In this document: positions 34,876 to 42,994 of the stretch, in pieces | How positions within the stretch are numbered: the stretch's first letter is position 1 | How the letters are laid out: every line of letters begins with the position of its first letter | Assembly (NCBI RefSeq): GCF_900115185.1 | Contig: NZ_FOVN01000002.1 | Coordinates: 29,980-93,979 of the forward strand | Direction of reading: 5' to 3' | DNA: 64,000 nt | Origin: Algorimicrobium echini | Lineage (GTDB): Bacteria; Bacteroidota; Bacteroidia; Flavobacteriales; Flavobacteriaceae | Translations under genes and position numbers: made by a program | The notes under the pieces: model-generated | Seen by the model: the letters and a program-made list of their open reading frames with translations, nothing else | The model's database searches: none | What the model was told of the DNA's origin: nothing

Positions 34876-34905
34876 TGTTTAACTAATTAACTTAAAGGTT
34901 AAACA
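34876..34905. promoter_or_regulatory. Operator-like inverted repeat TGTTTAAC-N14-GTTAAACA (copy 1)
   Basis: Perfect 8-bp arms with a 14-bp spacer, immediately upstream of the TetR gene. On the minus strand the right half continues as TTTTG and then the -7-like TATCTTTA. It is the same arrangement as at 26331-26360. Confidence 0.7.
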
Positions 34906-34979
34906 ATATTTTTTTCTATTAGTACTGATTATTTTTTCAATAAGAAAAAATAGTATATTAGTCATTAAAATTATATAAT

Positions 34980-35405
34980 ATGAAAGTATATCAAATCCTT
35001 TATTTAGGTTGTTTTTTGCTTGTGGCTAATATGAGTATTGCTCAAAATAAAACTGAAAAAGACATTGAATTACAAGAAGCCAAAGTTGATACCGTTTACA
35101 CTGTAGAAGAGCGTGCTAACATACAACGATGGTTTTATGAACGCGTGAATGACATGCAGTTAAAACCTGACGTTCGTGATGATTACGACCGAATTATAAA
35201 CAAATATGTGTTTGATATGAGTCGTTTAAATGATGCAGATAAAAACTATACTCGTGAAGAGATTCATGACAAATTTGATGAAATGGTGGATAAAATGAAC
35301 ACAGAGTTAAAATCAATTTTAACAACCGACCAATATGTGAATCATTTAGAAAATTTTGGAGAAATTCAGCGCAGTGTTTACAGACGCTGGAATTTTAAAA
35401 ATTAA
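34980..35405 (+). CDS. Exported helical protein of unknown function
   Basis: A 141-residue protein with a signal peptide (1-21, ending SIA-Q). The mature part is charged and helical (ERANIQRWFYERVNDMQLKP, then LNTELKSILTTDQYVNH-like segments). No family is recognised; the pattern resembles small periplasmic helical-hairpin proteins. It is divergent from the TetR operon and shares the 135-bp regulatory region with it. Confidence 0.55.
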   Translation: MKVYQILYLGCFLLVANMSIAQNKTEKDIELQEAKVDTVYTVEERANIQRWFYERVNDMQLKPDVRDDYDRIINKYVFDMSRLNDADKNYTREEIHDKFDEMVDKMNTELKSILTTDQYVNHLENFGEIQRSVYRRWNFKN

Positions 35406-35499
35406 ATACTTATAATTTTTATACTTTAGTTAACAAGCATTGATGTGTTTAGTCGTATTTTTGTTTACAATAATATAAATCAATTTAATTTTAATTACT

Positions 35500-36348
35500 A
35501 TGAAAAAAGCATTACTAATTTTAGCAGCTTTTGTGTTAACTTTTAGCATACAAGCGCAAGTAACCACACCACAACCAAGTCCATTAAGCAAAGTGGAGCA
35601 GAAGGTAGGTTTAACTGATGTAACCATTGAATATTCACGTCCTGGTGTTAAAGGAAGAAAAATATTTGGAGGTCTTGAAGCTTACGATAAAATGTGGCGT
35701 ACAGGAGCCAATAAGAACACCATAATTTCTTTTAGTGATCCTGTAACTATAAATGGGTATAACTTAGATGCAGGCTCTTATGCCATTTTTACGAAACCAG
35801 GTGAATCAATGTGGGATGTGTATTTTTACACAGATACTAATAACTGGGGAACACCAGAAAAATGGGATGAGAGTAAAGTAGCTGCAATAGCAAAAGTTAA
35901 GGCAGAAAAGATTCCATTTACAGTTGAAACATTTACCATTGATATTAATGATATTAAAACTGGTAGTGCCAGATTAGAAATGATTTGGGAAAACACCTAC
36001 ATAGGTGTGCCTTTTGAAGTTCCTACAGATGATAAAGTATTAGCTTCTATAAATGATGCCTTAAATGGTTCGCCTAAAGCTAGTGATTATTATGCCTCTG
36101 CAGTATATTATTTAAGTGAAGGTAAAGATATAAAGCAAGCTAAAGAATGGATTGATAAAGCTATGAGTATGATGGATAGTCCTGCATATTATCAATTAAG
36201 ACAGCAGTCTTTAATTTATGCAAAAGCTGGTGATACTCAAGGGGCTATTGAATTAGCTAAAAAATCTATGGCTGGTGCAGAAGAAGCGGGAAACATGCAA
36301 TATGTGAAATTTAATAAGGAATCCTTAAAAGAATGGGGAGCTAACTAA
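35500..36348 (+). CDS. DUF2911 domain-containing exported protein
   Basis: A 282-residue protein with a signal peptide (1-19, ending IQA-Q) and a DUF2911 domain (about residues 25-170: QPSPLSKVEQKVGLTDVTIE, YSRPGVKGRKIFG, RTGANKNTIISFS). The C-terminal 90 residues are helical with TPR-like repeats (LIYAKAGDTQGAIELAKKSM). The family is common in Bacteroidota, and its function is unknown. It is a single gene closed by a strong terminator. Confidence 0.85.
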   Translation: MKKALLILAAFVLTFSIQAQVTTPQPSPLSKVEQKVGLTDVTIEYSRPGVKGRKIFGGLEAYDKMWRTGANKNTIISFSDPVTINGYNLDAGSYAIFTKPGESMWDVYFYTDTNNWGTPEKWDESKVAAIAKVKAEKIPFTVETFTIDINDIKTGSARLEMIWENTYIGVPFEVPTDDKVLASINDALNGSPKASDYYASAVYYLSEGKDIKQAKEWIDKAMSMMDSPAYYQLRQQSLIYAKAGDTQGAIELAKKSMAGAEEAGNMQYVKFNKESLKEWGAN

Positions 36349-36374
36349 ATAGCATTATATTCTTTAAAATTTAA

Positions 36375-36407
36375 AAAACGACTTGGTAAAACCGAGTCGT
36401 TTTTTTT
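36375..36407 (+). terminator. Terminator between DUF2911 gene and HTH gene
   Basis: The stem ACGACTTGGT / ACCGAGTCGT with an AAA loop has A residues before and eight T residues after it. It probably serves both converging transcripts. Confidence 0.85.
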
Positions 36408-36411
36408 GAGC

Positions 36412-36612
36412 CTAATCGTTACTATCTAATTGAAATAATTCTTCTACAGGTTTTTTAAAAAGCTTTGCTAATTTTAATGCTAATACTGTTGAAGGTATAT
36501 ACTTACCCTTTTCCATAGCATGGATGGATTGTCTAGAAACACCAATGGCTTCTGCTAAATCTGATTGCGTCATATTATGAATGGCACGTTCTACCTTTAA
36601 ATTATTCGTCAT
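36412..36612 (-). CDS. Small XRE-type helix-turn-helix regulator
   Basis: A 66-residue protein that is nearly all helix-turn-helix (ERAIHNMTQSDLAEAIGVSR, then SIHAMEKGKYIPSTVLALKLAKLF). This short type is usually encoded with a small membrane protein and controls it. Its start overlaps the end of the upstream membrane-protein gene by 11 bp. Confidence 0.88.
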   Translation of the reverse strand: MTNNLKVERAIHNMTQSDLAEAIGVSRQSIHAMEKGKYIPSTVLALKLAKLFKKPVEELFQLDSND

Positions 36613-37078
36613 GACTATTAGATTTTAGTTTCAAAAAATTAAACCGAATAATAAAGATAAATAGTGGTGTAAACATATTAAAAATCATCACATTGAAGAA
36701 TACCATATCGTAAACAAATATAACAGCCAATGCTAAAATGATATAATTAACAATGATGGCCCAAACCAGCGATTCGGTTCGGAGTTGGTAAATAAATTCA
36801 TCTTCCACTTTTTCTCTTGTAAAACCAACGAGTAAACCTCCTATAATTATAGCTAATGCAGATAACTCATCAATAATGCCATTTTCAATAATTTTAAACC
36901 AACCTTTGTCCGTTCCAGAAAAAAGGCTGTCACCATTATAAATGCTTAAAACAGATGTTTTTAGCATATCAGGTTCAAAATCTGTAGCATACAAAAGGAT
37001 TCCCGAAATGAGTCCGATAATCAGTAACACCCAACCAAATGCTTTGTATTTATGTGGTAATAAAAAATGATTTCTCAT
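36602..37078 (-). CDS. Small membrane protein paired with the HTH regulator
   Basis: A 158-residue protein with four predicted membrane helices (about 14-32, 70-88, 102-124, 128-148). No enzymatic motif is visible. It is translationally coupled to the XRE-type regulator. A palindrome, GTAAAGT-AA-ACTTTAC (37110-37125), lies 32 bp upstream of its start and is a good candidate for the regulator's site. Confidence 0.65.
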   Translation of the reverse strand: MRNHFLLPHKYKAFGWVLLIIGLISGILLYATDFEPDMLKTSVLSIYNGDSLFSGTDKGWFKIIENGIIDELSALAIIIGGLLVGFTREKVEDEFIYQLRTESLVWAIIVNYIILALAVIFVYDMVFFNVMIFNMFTPLFIFIIRFNFLKLKSNSHDE

Positions 37079-37109
37079 GATAATTCTATTTTACAGTAAT
37101 ATTTCAAAT

Positions 37110-37125
37110 GTAAAGTAAACTTTAC
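37110..37125. promoter_or_regulatory. Palindrome GTAAAGT-AA-ACTTTAC, possible operator
   Basis: Perfect 7-bp arms with a 2-bp centre. AAGTAAAC recurs at 37113-37120 and 37134-37141. It precedes the membrane-protein/XRE gene pair. Confidence 0.5.
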
Positions 37126-37203
37126 TTATTGACAAGTAAACATGATAATTATTTGCAAAATATAGGCTATTATAAAAACAAAAGGTAAAAGATTAATAAT
37201 GCT

Positions 37204-38895
37204 TTAAATTAGTTTTTTGCTAGTTAACTGAATTATGATAGCAATTGCCATAACGATGGCGCAGCCCACAAAATTTAGCCATAAGAATGGTAAATTAATA
37301 AATTCGTATTGGTTTAATAAAAACAAGGTAATCACTAAAATTTGGGTGATGATGGCAGCAATAAATACGGCACGACCTTTAACTGCTTTTACAAAAAAGG
37401 CTAATAAGAAAATACCAAGCACGTTTCCGTAGAAAATAGAACCAATAATATTAACTAATTGAATTAAATTTTCCGCTAAATTGGCAACACAGGCGACTAA
37501 AATGGCCATAATTCCCCATCCCAATGTAAACCATCGGGAAACCTTTACCATTTCAGTATCGGTTTTTTCTGGTGTATTACGCTTGTATAAATCTATTGTT
37601 GTAGTAGATGCTAGAGCATTTAGCTCACTAGAGGTGCTAGACATAGCTGCACTTAATATAACGGCTAAAAGCAATCCAATTAATCCACGAGGTAAATTGT
37701 TTAAAATAAAATTAATAAACACATAGTCCTTATCATTACTTTCAACTTTTACGCCTTTTGTTTCACCAGCTTTATCAATTAAGTAGCGTGCGCGTGCACG
37801 AATGCTATCGTTTTTAGCATTTGCAGAAGCAACACCTGCAATAGATGCGTCATTTTTGTTGGCTATAAAATCGGCAATTAAGAGTTGTTTGGTATTGTAA
37901 ATAGCATCTTGTTCTGCTTGAAGTTGTTCATATTCTTCGGCATATTCCGTATCTAAAACCACTTCAGTAGCCACTGGGTTAAAGTTAACCGGCGCTTTAT
38001 TAAACTGATAAAACACAAACACCATAACACCAACCATTAAAATAAAAAATTGCATGGGTACTTTAAACAGTCCGTTAAACATAAGGCCTAATTGCATTTC
38101 ACGAACTGATTTTCCAGATAAATAGCGTTGCACTTGGCTCTGGTCAGTACCAAAATATGATAACATTAAAAATGTTCCTCCTATAATACCGCTCCAAAAT
38201 GTGTAACGGTTATTTAAATCGAAAGAAAAATCTAAAATTTCCATTTTACCACTTGCTCCAGCAATATCCAATGCGTTACTAAAGGTGATGTTTTCAGGTA
38301 GTTTATTAACAATGAGAATAAAAGCGATAATCATTCCTGTAAAAATAACTACCATTTGATGCTTTTGTGTCACATTTACCGCCTTTGTTCCTCCAGAAAC
38401 GGTGTATATAATAACCAGAATTCCAATGATGATATTTAGTAATAACAAGTTCCAACCCAATACAACTGATAAAATAATTGCAGGAGCAAAAATGGTTATT
38501 CCGGCAGCTAAACCGCGTTGAATAAGAAATAATATGGCTGTTAGGGTTCTTGTTTTTAAGTCGAAACGTTTTTCAAGAAATTCATAAGCCGTATAGACGT
38601 TGAGTCGGTGATATAGTGGAATAAAAACCATACAAATTACCACCATAGCAATTGGTAAGCCAAAATAGAATTGTACAAAACCCATTCCGTCATTAAAAGC
38701 TTGACCTGGTGTAGATAAAAATGTTATGGCACTTGCTTGTGTGGCCATAACGGACAGGCCAATTGTCCACCATTTAGAAGTGTTGCCACCTTTTAAATAA
38801 TCTTGAACATTTTTACTGCCACGAGTTTGGTACGTTCCATAGGCTACAATAGTAATAAGTGTTATGGATAATACAATCCAATCTAGAGTTTGCAT
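37204..38895 (-). CDS. Sodium:solute symporter
   Basis: A 563-residue SSS-family transporter with about thirteen membrane helices and the family motifs STPGQAFNDGMGFVQFYFGLP and GTDQSQVQRYLSGKSVREMQ. A polar insertion of about 80 residues between helices (around 310-390, EEYEQLQAEQDAIYNTKQLL) is longer than in canonical members. The substrate could be a sugar, sialic acid or an amino acid; it cannot be told. A 33-residue companion gene lies 2 bp upstream and the PIG-L gene further upstream on the same strand. Confidence 0.88.
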   Translation of the reverse strand: MQTLDWIVLSITLITIVAYGTYQTRGSKNVQDYLKGGNTSKWWTIGLSVMATQASAITFLSTPGQAFNDGMGFVQFYFGLPIAMVVICMVFIPLYHRLNVYTAYEFLEKRFDLKTRTLTAILFLIQRGLAAGITIFAPAIILSVVLGWNLLLLNIIIGILVIIYTVSGGTKAVNVTQKHQMVVIFTGMIIAFILIVNKLPENITFSNALDIAGASGKMEILDFSFDLNNRYTFWSGIIGGTFLMLSYFGTDQSQVQRYLSGKSVREMQLGLMFNGLFKVPMQFFILMVGVMVFVFYQFNKAPVNFNPVATEVVLDTEYAEEYEQLQAEQDAIYNTKQLLIADFIANKNDASIAGVASANAKNDSIRARARYLIDKAGETKGVKVESNDKDYVFINFILNNLPRGLIGLLLAVILSAAMSSTSSELNALASTTTIDLYKRNTPEKTDTEMVKVSRWFTLGWGIMAILVACVANLAENLIQLVNIIGSIFYGNVLGIFLLAFFVKAVKGRAVFIAAIITQILVITLFLLNQYEFINLPFLWLNFVGCAIVMAIAIIIQLTSKKLI

Positions 38896-38897
38896 AG

Positions 38898-38999
38898 TTA
38901 AAAGGCTTGCATGATGAAATAAAACGCGATAATATATAAGGCATTAGCTACGAGTAAAATGGTATACATTTTTTCCCATTTGTATTTTTCTGGTTTCAT
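38898..38999 (-). CDS. Very small membrane protein, 33 aa
   Basis: ATG at 38999; MKPEKYKWEKMYTILL followed by VANALYIIAFYFIMQAF, one membrane helix with a basic N-terminus. It ends 2 bp before the symporter gene and lies 20 bp behind the PIG-L gene. It is probably a co-expressed accessory or leader peptide of the transporter. Confidence 0.55.
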   Translation of the reverse strand: MKPEKYKWEKMYTILLVANALYIIAFYFIMQAF

Positions 39000-39019
39000 G
39001 ATTCTTTAGTTTTTCAGCG

Positions 39020-41518
39020 TTATTTTCCTAAAGATAGGATATTTGCAAATAAGCGGTATGCACCTGAAACTCCTGCAGGAAATTCCCTAAAGAAGCTTAA
39101 TCCAGTATATACATAATACCCTTTACCATATTGAGCCACAAGCAAACTTCCTTTTTTAGCAGATTCACCTTTATCATTCATGGATAAAATTGGGGTAAAG
39201 TCTTTACTCCAACTATCTGGGAAATACAATCCACGTTCTTGTGTCCAATTTTCGAAGTCCTTTTGTGTAATTTTATTTGGTACATTTAAAACAGGATGAT
39301 TTGGAGCTAAAAATTTAACGTCAGCAAATTCGTCGGTTACACGATCTCGAGACAACTCTAGTTTATAAGGAGCTAACTTATCGGTTACCAATCCGCGACT
39401 GGTATTATACTGTACTACCATGTTTCCGCCATTTTTTACGAAATCAAATAATATAGTTTGTTTGAATTTTAATGCTTCAACCGTATTGTAAGCTCGAATT
39501 CCTATAACAATCGCATCAAAACCAATTAAACTCTCTGGTGTAATGTTGTCCGGAGTTAGTATGGTTACGCTATATCCAATTTGCTGTAAACTCTCTGGAA
39601 CGACATCTCCAGCTCCAGCTATATAGGCAATATTTTCGCCTTTCTTTTTAATATCTAAACGGACCACTTTACTTTCGCTTGGTAATAAAACAGTTTGATA
39701 GGGAATATGGTCATAATCAATTTCAATTAATTCGTTGGAGTAGGTGTTACCATTAACCGTTATTATAGGCTTAATAAAACCTTCACTTTGATTTGTTGGT
39801 GGTGTAACCGAAAACAGAACCGTTTGTTCTTCGCCTTTATTTATAATATGGATGGTATGATTTTCAGGGGACACGCTCCAACCACTTGGAACAGATAAGC
39901 TAACCGTTCCTTCTAGGTTTTTATGCCCAGCTTTAACACTTACAGGAATCTCTTTGGAGGTATTTGTTTCAAAAATGATAACTTTTTCAGAAATTCTAGC
40001 TGATGCTTCAGGAATTATTTCAAACGGTTTATAAACTTCGCCTTTAACAGGGTCATTGGTTTTATAAACTACAGGTTTTGTGTATGGAATAGTTGTTCCC
40101 GCAATATTAATATGAAAGGTTACATTAAAATAGTCTAGTGTTTCGGGTTTACCAATTAAAGCATTGTCTGCTACTTTATACATGCCTAAAGTTCCTTTTT
40201 CAATTAGCCAGTAAGGCGTTGTTATTGGTGTTTTGTTACTGTTAGGTATTTGAAAAGTTTCCTTAATATTTATAGATTCGTTTTCATGTAATTCAATTCC
40301 TTTTTCAACTTGAAGACCGTTAGGATTTGTGAATGCTACCAAAGTCATTTTAGAGGTACTTCTATTAATGGCCTCTAGTTTTAATTGTATAGTTTCATCT
40401 GAAGTTGCTTGATTGGTTTCAGAAACAGCTTCAAGATATAAACCAGCGCAAGCAGCTATAATATCTTTTATTTCTTTGGTTTTGATGGTTTTCCAATGCG
40501 AATTTTCTAAATTCTGAATAGCATTATAAGCTTCAATTAATTTCGGTAGGGAAGCTGAAGGGTTTTTAAAATCGTAATTGGCTTCTACATCTTTTAAAAC
40601 TGTTCCAATTTGGGCACCACCTTTTACGCGATTCCAACTGGTATCAATACCTTCAAATAAATTGGTTTGATCTTTAGGCATCGTGCCTTTTATCAATTCA
40701 ATATACTCCATTTTGCTACCTCGAGTACCTGTATTTCCGAACCCTTGCGATTTGTGTTGACTTCTACTTAAAGCTGCAATTTCTGGATTACTTAAACCGC
40801 TAGAAGGGAAATAGATTCCTGTATCCAAGCCAATTAAGTTGCTTTTGTCAGCTTTCTCAAATTTTTCTTGACTTCCATAAAACCACCAAGATGTATTAAA
40901 AAATAAGCGTTGAGCTTGCCATGTTTCTGTTGTTTTTAACTGATTAGGGTAAACCGATGCATCGTTTGCCAAACTAAAAGCTTCCAAGCTTAACATAGCC
41001 GAACTGGTATGATGACCATGCGTACTACCTGGACTTCTATGGTCAAACCGATTGATAATAATATCTGGTTGAAATTGACGGATGGCCAAAACCACATCGC
41101 CAAGAACGGCTTCTTTATTCCAAATGGCTAAGGTTTCATCTGGGTGTTTGGAATAGCCAAAATCGTTGGCACGTGTAAAGCGTTGCTCACCACCATCAAT
41201 AGCTCTGGCTGTTAAAAGTTCCTGGGTTCTAATTACGCCCAAAAGTTCTCGAATTTCGGGTCCAATTAAATTCTGACCGCCATCACCACGTGTAAGAGAT
41301 AAATAAGCAGTTCTGGCCTTAACTTCATTTGCCATGTATGATATAAGTCGTGTGTTTTCATCATCTGGATGTGCTGCGACGTATAAAACAGAGCCTAAAA
41401 AATTGAGCTTCTTTATGGACTCGTAAATCTCTGAACTGTTAGGTTTTTTAGGTTGTTGCGCGTAGGTTAATGAAATGCTTGTTAAAATAAAAAATAGGGA
41501 GCGTAGTAATTTCGTCAT
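39020..41518 (-). CDS. Large exported PIG-L family deacetylase-like protein
   Basis: An 832-residue protein with a signal peptide (ending TYA-Q) and an N-terminal LmbE/PIG-L domain. Its metal-binding AHPDDEN motif follows VLYVA, and the GSTHGHHTSSA segment holds further histidines. The middle is beta-rich (about 390-620) and the C-terminal about 180 residues resemble a glutamine-amidotransferase/ThuA-like fold (IGIRAYNTVEAL, VQYNTSRG). PIG-L enzymes remove N-acetyl groups from sugars; this exported form may act on glycans. The ATG at 41518 (MTKLLRSLFF) is preferred to one 8 codons earlier. Confidence 0.82.
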   Translation of the reverse strand: MTKLLRSLFFILTSISLTYAQQPKKPNSSEIYESIKKLNFLGSVLYVAAHPDDENTRLISYMANEVKARTAYLSLTRGDGGQNLIGPEIRELLGVIRTQELLTARAIDGGEQRFTRANDFGYSKHPDETLAIWNKEAVLGDVVLAIRQFQPDIIINRFDHRSPGSTHGHHTSSAMLSLEAFSLANDASVYPNQLKTTETWQAQRLFFNTSWWFYGSQEKFEKADKSNLIGLDTGIYFPSSGLSNPEIAALSRSQHKSQGFGNTGTRGSKMEYIELIKGTMPKDQTNLFEGIDTSWNRVKGGAQIGTVLKDVEANYDFKNPSASLPKLIEAYNAIQNLENSHWKTIKTKEIKDIIAACAGLYLEAVSETNQATSDETIQLKLEAINRSTSKMTLVAFTNPNGLQVEKGIELHENESINIKETFQIPNSNKTPITTPYWLIEKGTLGMYKVADNALIGKPETLDYFNVTFHINIAGTTIPYTKPVVYKTNDPVKGEVYKPFEIIPEASARISEKVIIFETNTSKEIPVSVKAGHKNLEGTVSLSVPSGWSVSPENHTIHIINKGEEQTVLFSVTPPTNQSEGFIKPIITVNGNTYSNELIEIDYDHIPYQTVLLPSESKVVRLDIKKKGENIAYIAGAGDVVPESLQQIGYSVTILTPDNITPESLIGFDAIVIGIRAYNTVEALKFKQTILFDFVKNGGNMVVQYNTSRGLVTDKLAPYKLELSRDRVTDEFADVKFLAPNHPVLNVPNKITQKDFENWTQERGLYFPDSWSKDFTPILSMNDKGESAKKGSLLVAQYGKGYYVYTGLSFFREFPAGVSGAYRLFANILSLGK

Positions 41519-41542
41519 AATGGCTATTTGCTTAAAGACCAA

Positions 41543-41867
41543 ATATAATAAAGTGATTTGCCAAGACGATTGGTTTTAATGGTTTTTTAACTAAAGACTT
41601 TAAGTTGTGATCTAAAATTAATTGTAATGTTTTTTTAAAGAAAATGTATAATTACACTACTTATTGTGTTGAGTATAATGAAGATTTAATAGTAAATACT
41701 GGTTGAAAGTATAAATTATTTGCAAAAAACATAAATTATCACTAAAAAATACGTAGATCTACGTATTTTTTATTATAGAAATATTCTTTAAATTTAATTA
41801 GAAATTTTAATGAATTCTTTTTGTATTACTATAATTTATTTATTGTTTAACTTAAATTCTTATAATT
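41543..41867. other. Intergenic region between divergent genes
   Basis: About 325 AT-rich bases without a coding sequence. The notable element is the inverted repeat at 41743-41772. I see no consensus promoter. Confidence 0.5.
41743..41772. promoter_or_regulatory. Inverted repeat TACGTAG-NN-CTACGTA, second copy
   Basis: A perfect 30-bp palindrome (T, six A, TACGTAG, at, CTACGTA, six T, A), about 96 bp upstream of the broken lipoprotein gene. It matches the element at 7617-7646 over its left 15 bases and its core. Confidence 0.5.
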
Positions 41868-42713
41868 ATGAAAATTAATTTTTATAAAAGGTTAATATAT
41901 GGCTCTTTCATGTTACTTATTTTTGTGAGTTGTTCGGTTGATAGCTCACCAAACATTACGACCCCTAATGAGACTACTTTATCTCAAGATCATCTTCATA
42001 AGGAATCTAATAATTATTTCTTATCTTATTAAGATGCCTTAATCATAGCAGAAGACTTAATTGATGAATCAGAATTATTCTTACAAGCATTAAATTATAA
42101 TGGCCAGAGTGAAACAGATTTAAAAGAAGATTTTTGGATTGATAATCAGAATATTCTATCGCAATTAAGCAGTAAAATTGTACTTGAAAAAGATGCAGTA
42201 CCAGAAAATTTAGATCAATTTGAAAATTTTATAGTAAATCAACAAAAAATAATTGAAGCTTCTTTTTTAAGCGAAATTCAAAAGCAGTATGCTAAAAATT
42301 TATTGGTTGCATCCCTTAATGATGATTTTGAAGAGATTGTTCTTATTAAGAATCAATTCAAGAAAGATGTGAAGTTGCATCCTGAATTAGAAATATTTAA
42401 CATGGGTATGGCATTAGTGGAGGTAGGACAAAATAAAGTAGATGCAGGAACTTCTGGAGGTGGTGGAGGTGATGGATGCTGGGAATCAGCTGTAGAAAGT
42501 GCTATTACTGGTGGAATATTAGGAATGGTAATAGGAGGCGTCAGTGGAGGCTTTTTTGGTGTTGGTGTTGGAGCTGCGTTTACTTTTGGAATTTTATCTA
42601 TTCCTGCAGGTGGGGCAGGAGCTATTGCGGGTTCGGTTTTAGGAGCAGTAGGAGGGTTTTTCGGTGGTTTAATAAAAGGTTATATATCTTGCATGATATT
42701 TGGCGGAAATTAA
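41868..42713 (+). pseudogene. Glycine-rich lipoprotein gene with one in-frame stop
   Basis: The frame starts at an ATG with a lipoprotein signal (lipobox FVSC, Cys22), runs 54 codons, meets TAA at 42030-42032 and then continues uninterrupted for 227 codons to 42713. The part after the stop is helical and acidic, then has a GGGGGDGCW motif and two very glycine-rich hydrophobic segments (GGVSGGFFGVGVGAAF and GSVLGAVGGFFGGLIKG) with Cys on both sides. Such glycine-zipper helices occur in pore-forming peptides and bacteriocins. One base change explains the stop; a sequencing error is equally possible. A TTG at 42303 could restart the C-terminal 136 residues. Confidence 0.6.
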
Positions 42714-42724
42714 AACAACATGTC

Positions 42725-42952
42725 ATGAAAAAAAGAAATATTAAAAAAACTGAAAAGATATATGACTTTGGTTTTGTTTTCATTTTACCCTTGCTACTAA
42801 CTTTTTATGAAAATTATAGAAACCATTGGTATGACAATATTTTAAAATTTATATTAGCTTATTTGATAGGTATTATGATTTTTTTTATTGTTAATAAAGT
42901 AGTAAAATACCTTTTCTTTGCATCACTAAAAAAATTTCAAAAAAAGAAATAG
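42725..42952 (+). CDS. Small two-helix membrane protein, 75 aa
   Basis: ATG at 42725; basic N-terminus, two membrane helices (about 15-28 and 40-66) and a lysine-rich C-terminus. It follows the glycine-rich gene by 11 bp on the same strand and is followed by a terminator, so they form one unit. The size and layout resemble immunity proteins of small bacteriocins; no family is recognised. Confidence 0.5.
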   Translation: MKKRNIKKTEKIYDFGFVFILPLLLTFYENYRNHWYDNILKFILAYLIGIMIFFIVNKVVKYLFFASLKKFQKKK

Positions 42953-42960
42953 TAATTTTA

Positions 42961-42987
42961 AAGGAGTCATTAATGGCTCCTTTTTTT
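42961..42987 (+). terminator. Terminator after the two-helix protein gene
   Basis: The stem GGAGTCAT / ATGGCTCC (one G-T pair) is followed by seven T residues, directly before the convergent corA gene end. Confidence 0.75.
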
Positions 42988-42994
42988 CTTTGTT

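Noticed and set aside
42476..42724. An alternative frame of about 80 residues upstream of and in frame with the small two-helix protein
   Set aside because: It is the shifted reading of the glycine-rich gene (rich in Cys, Trp and Arg, unlike any neighbour); the real start of the small protein is the ATG at 42725.
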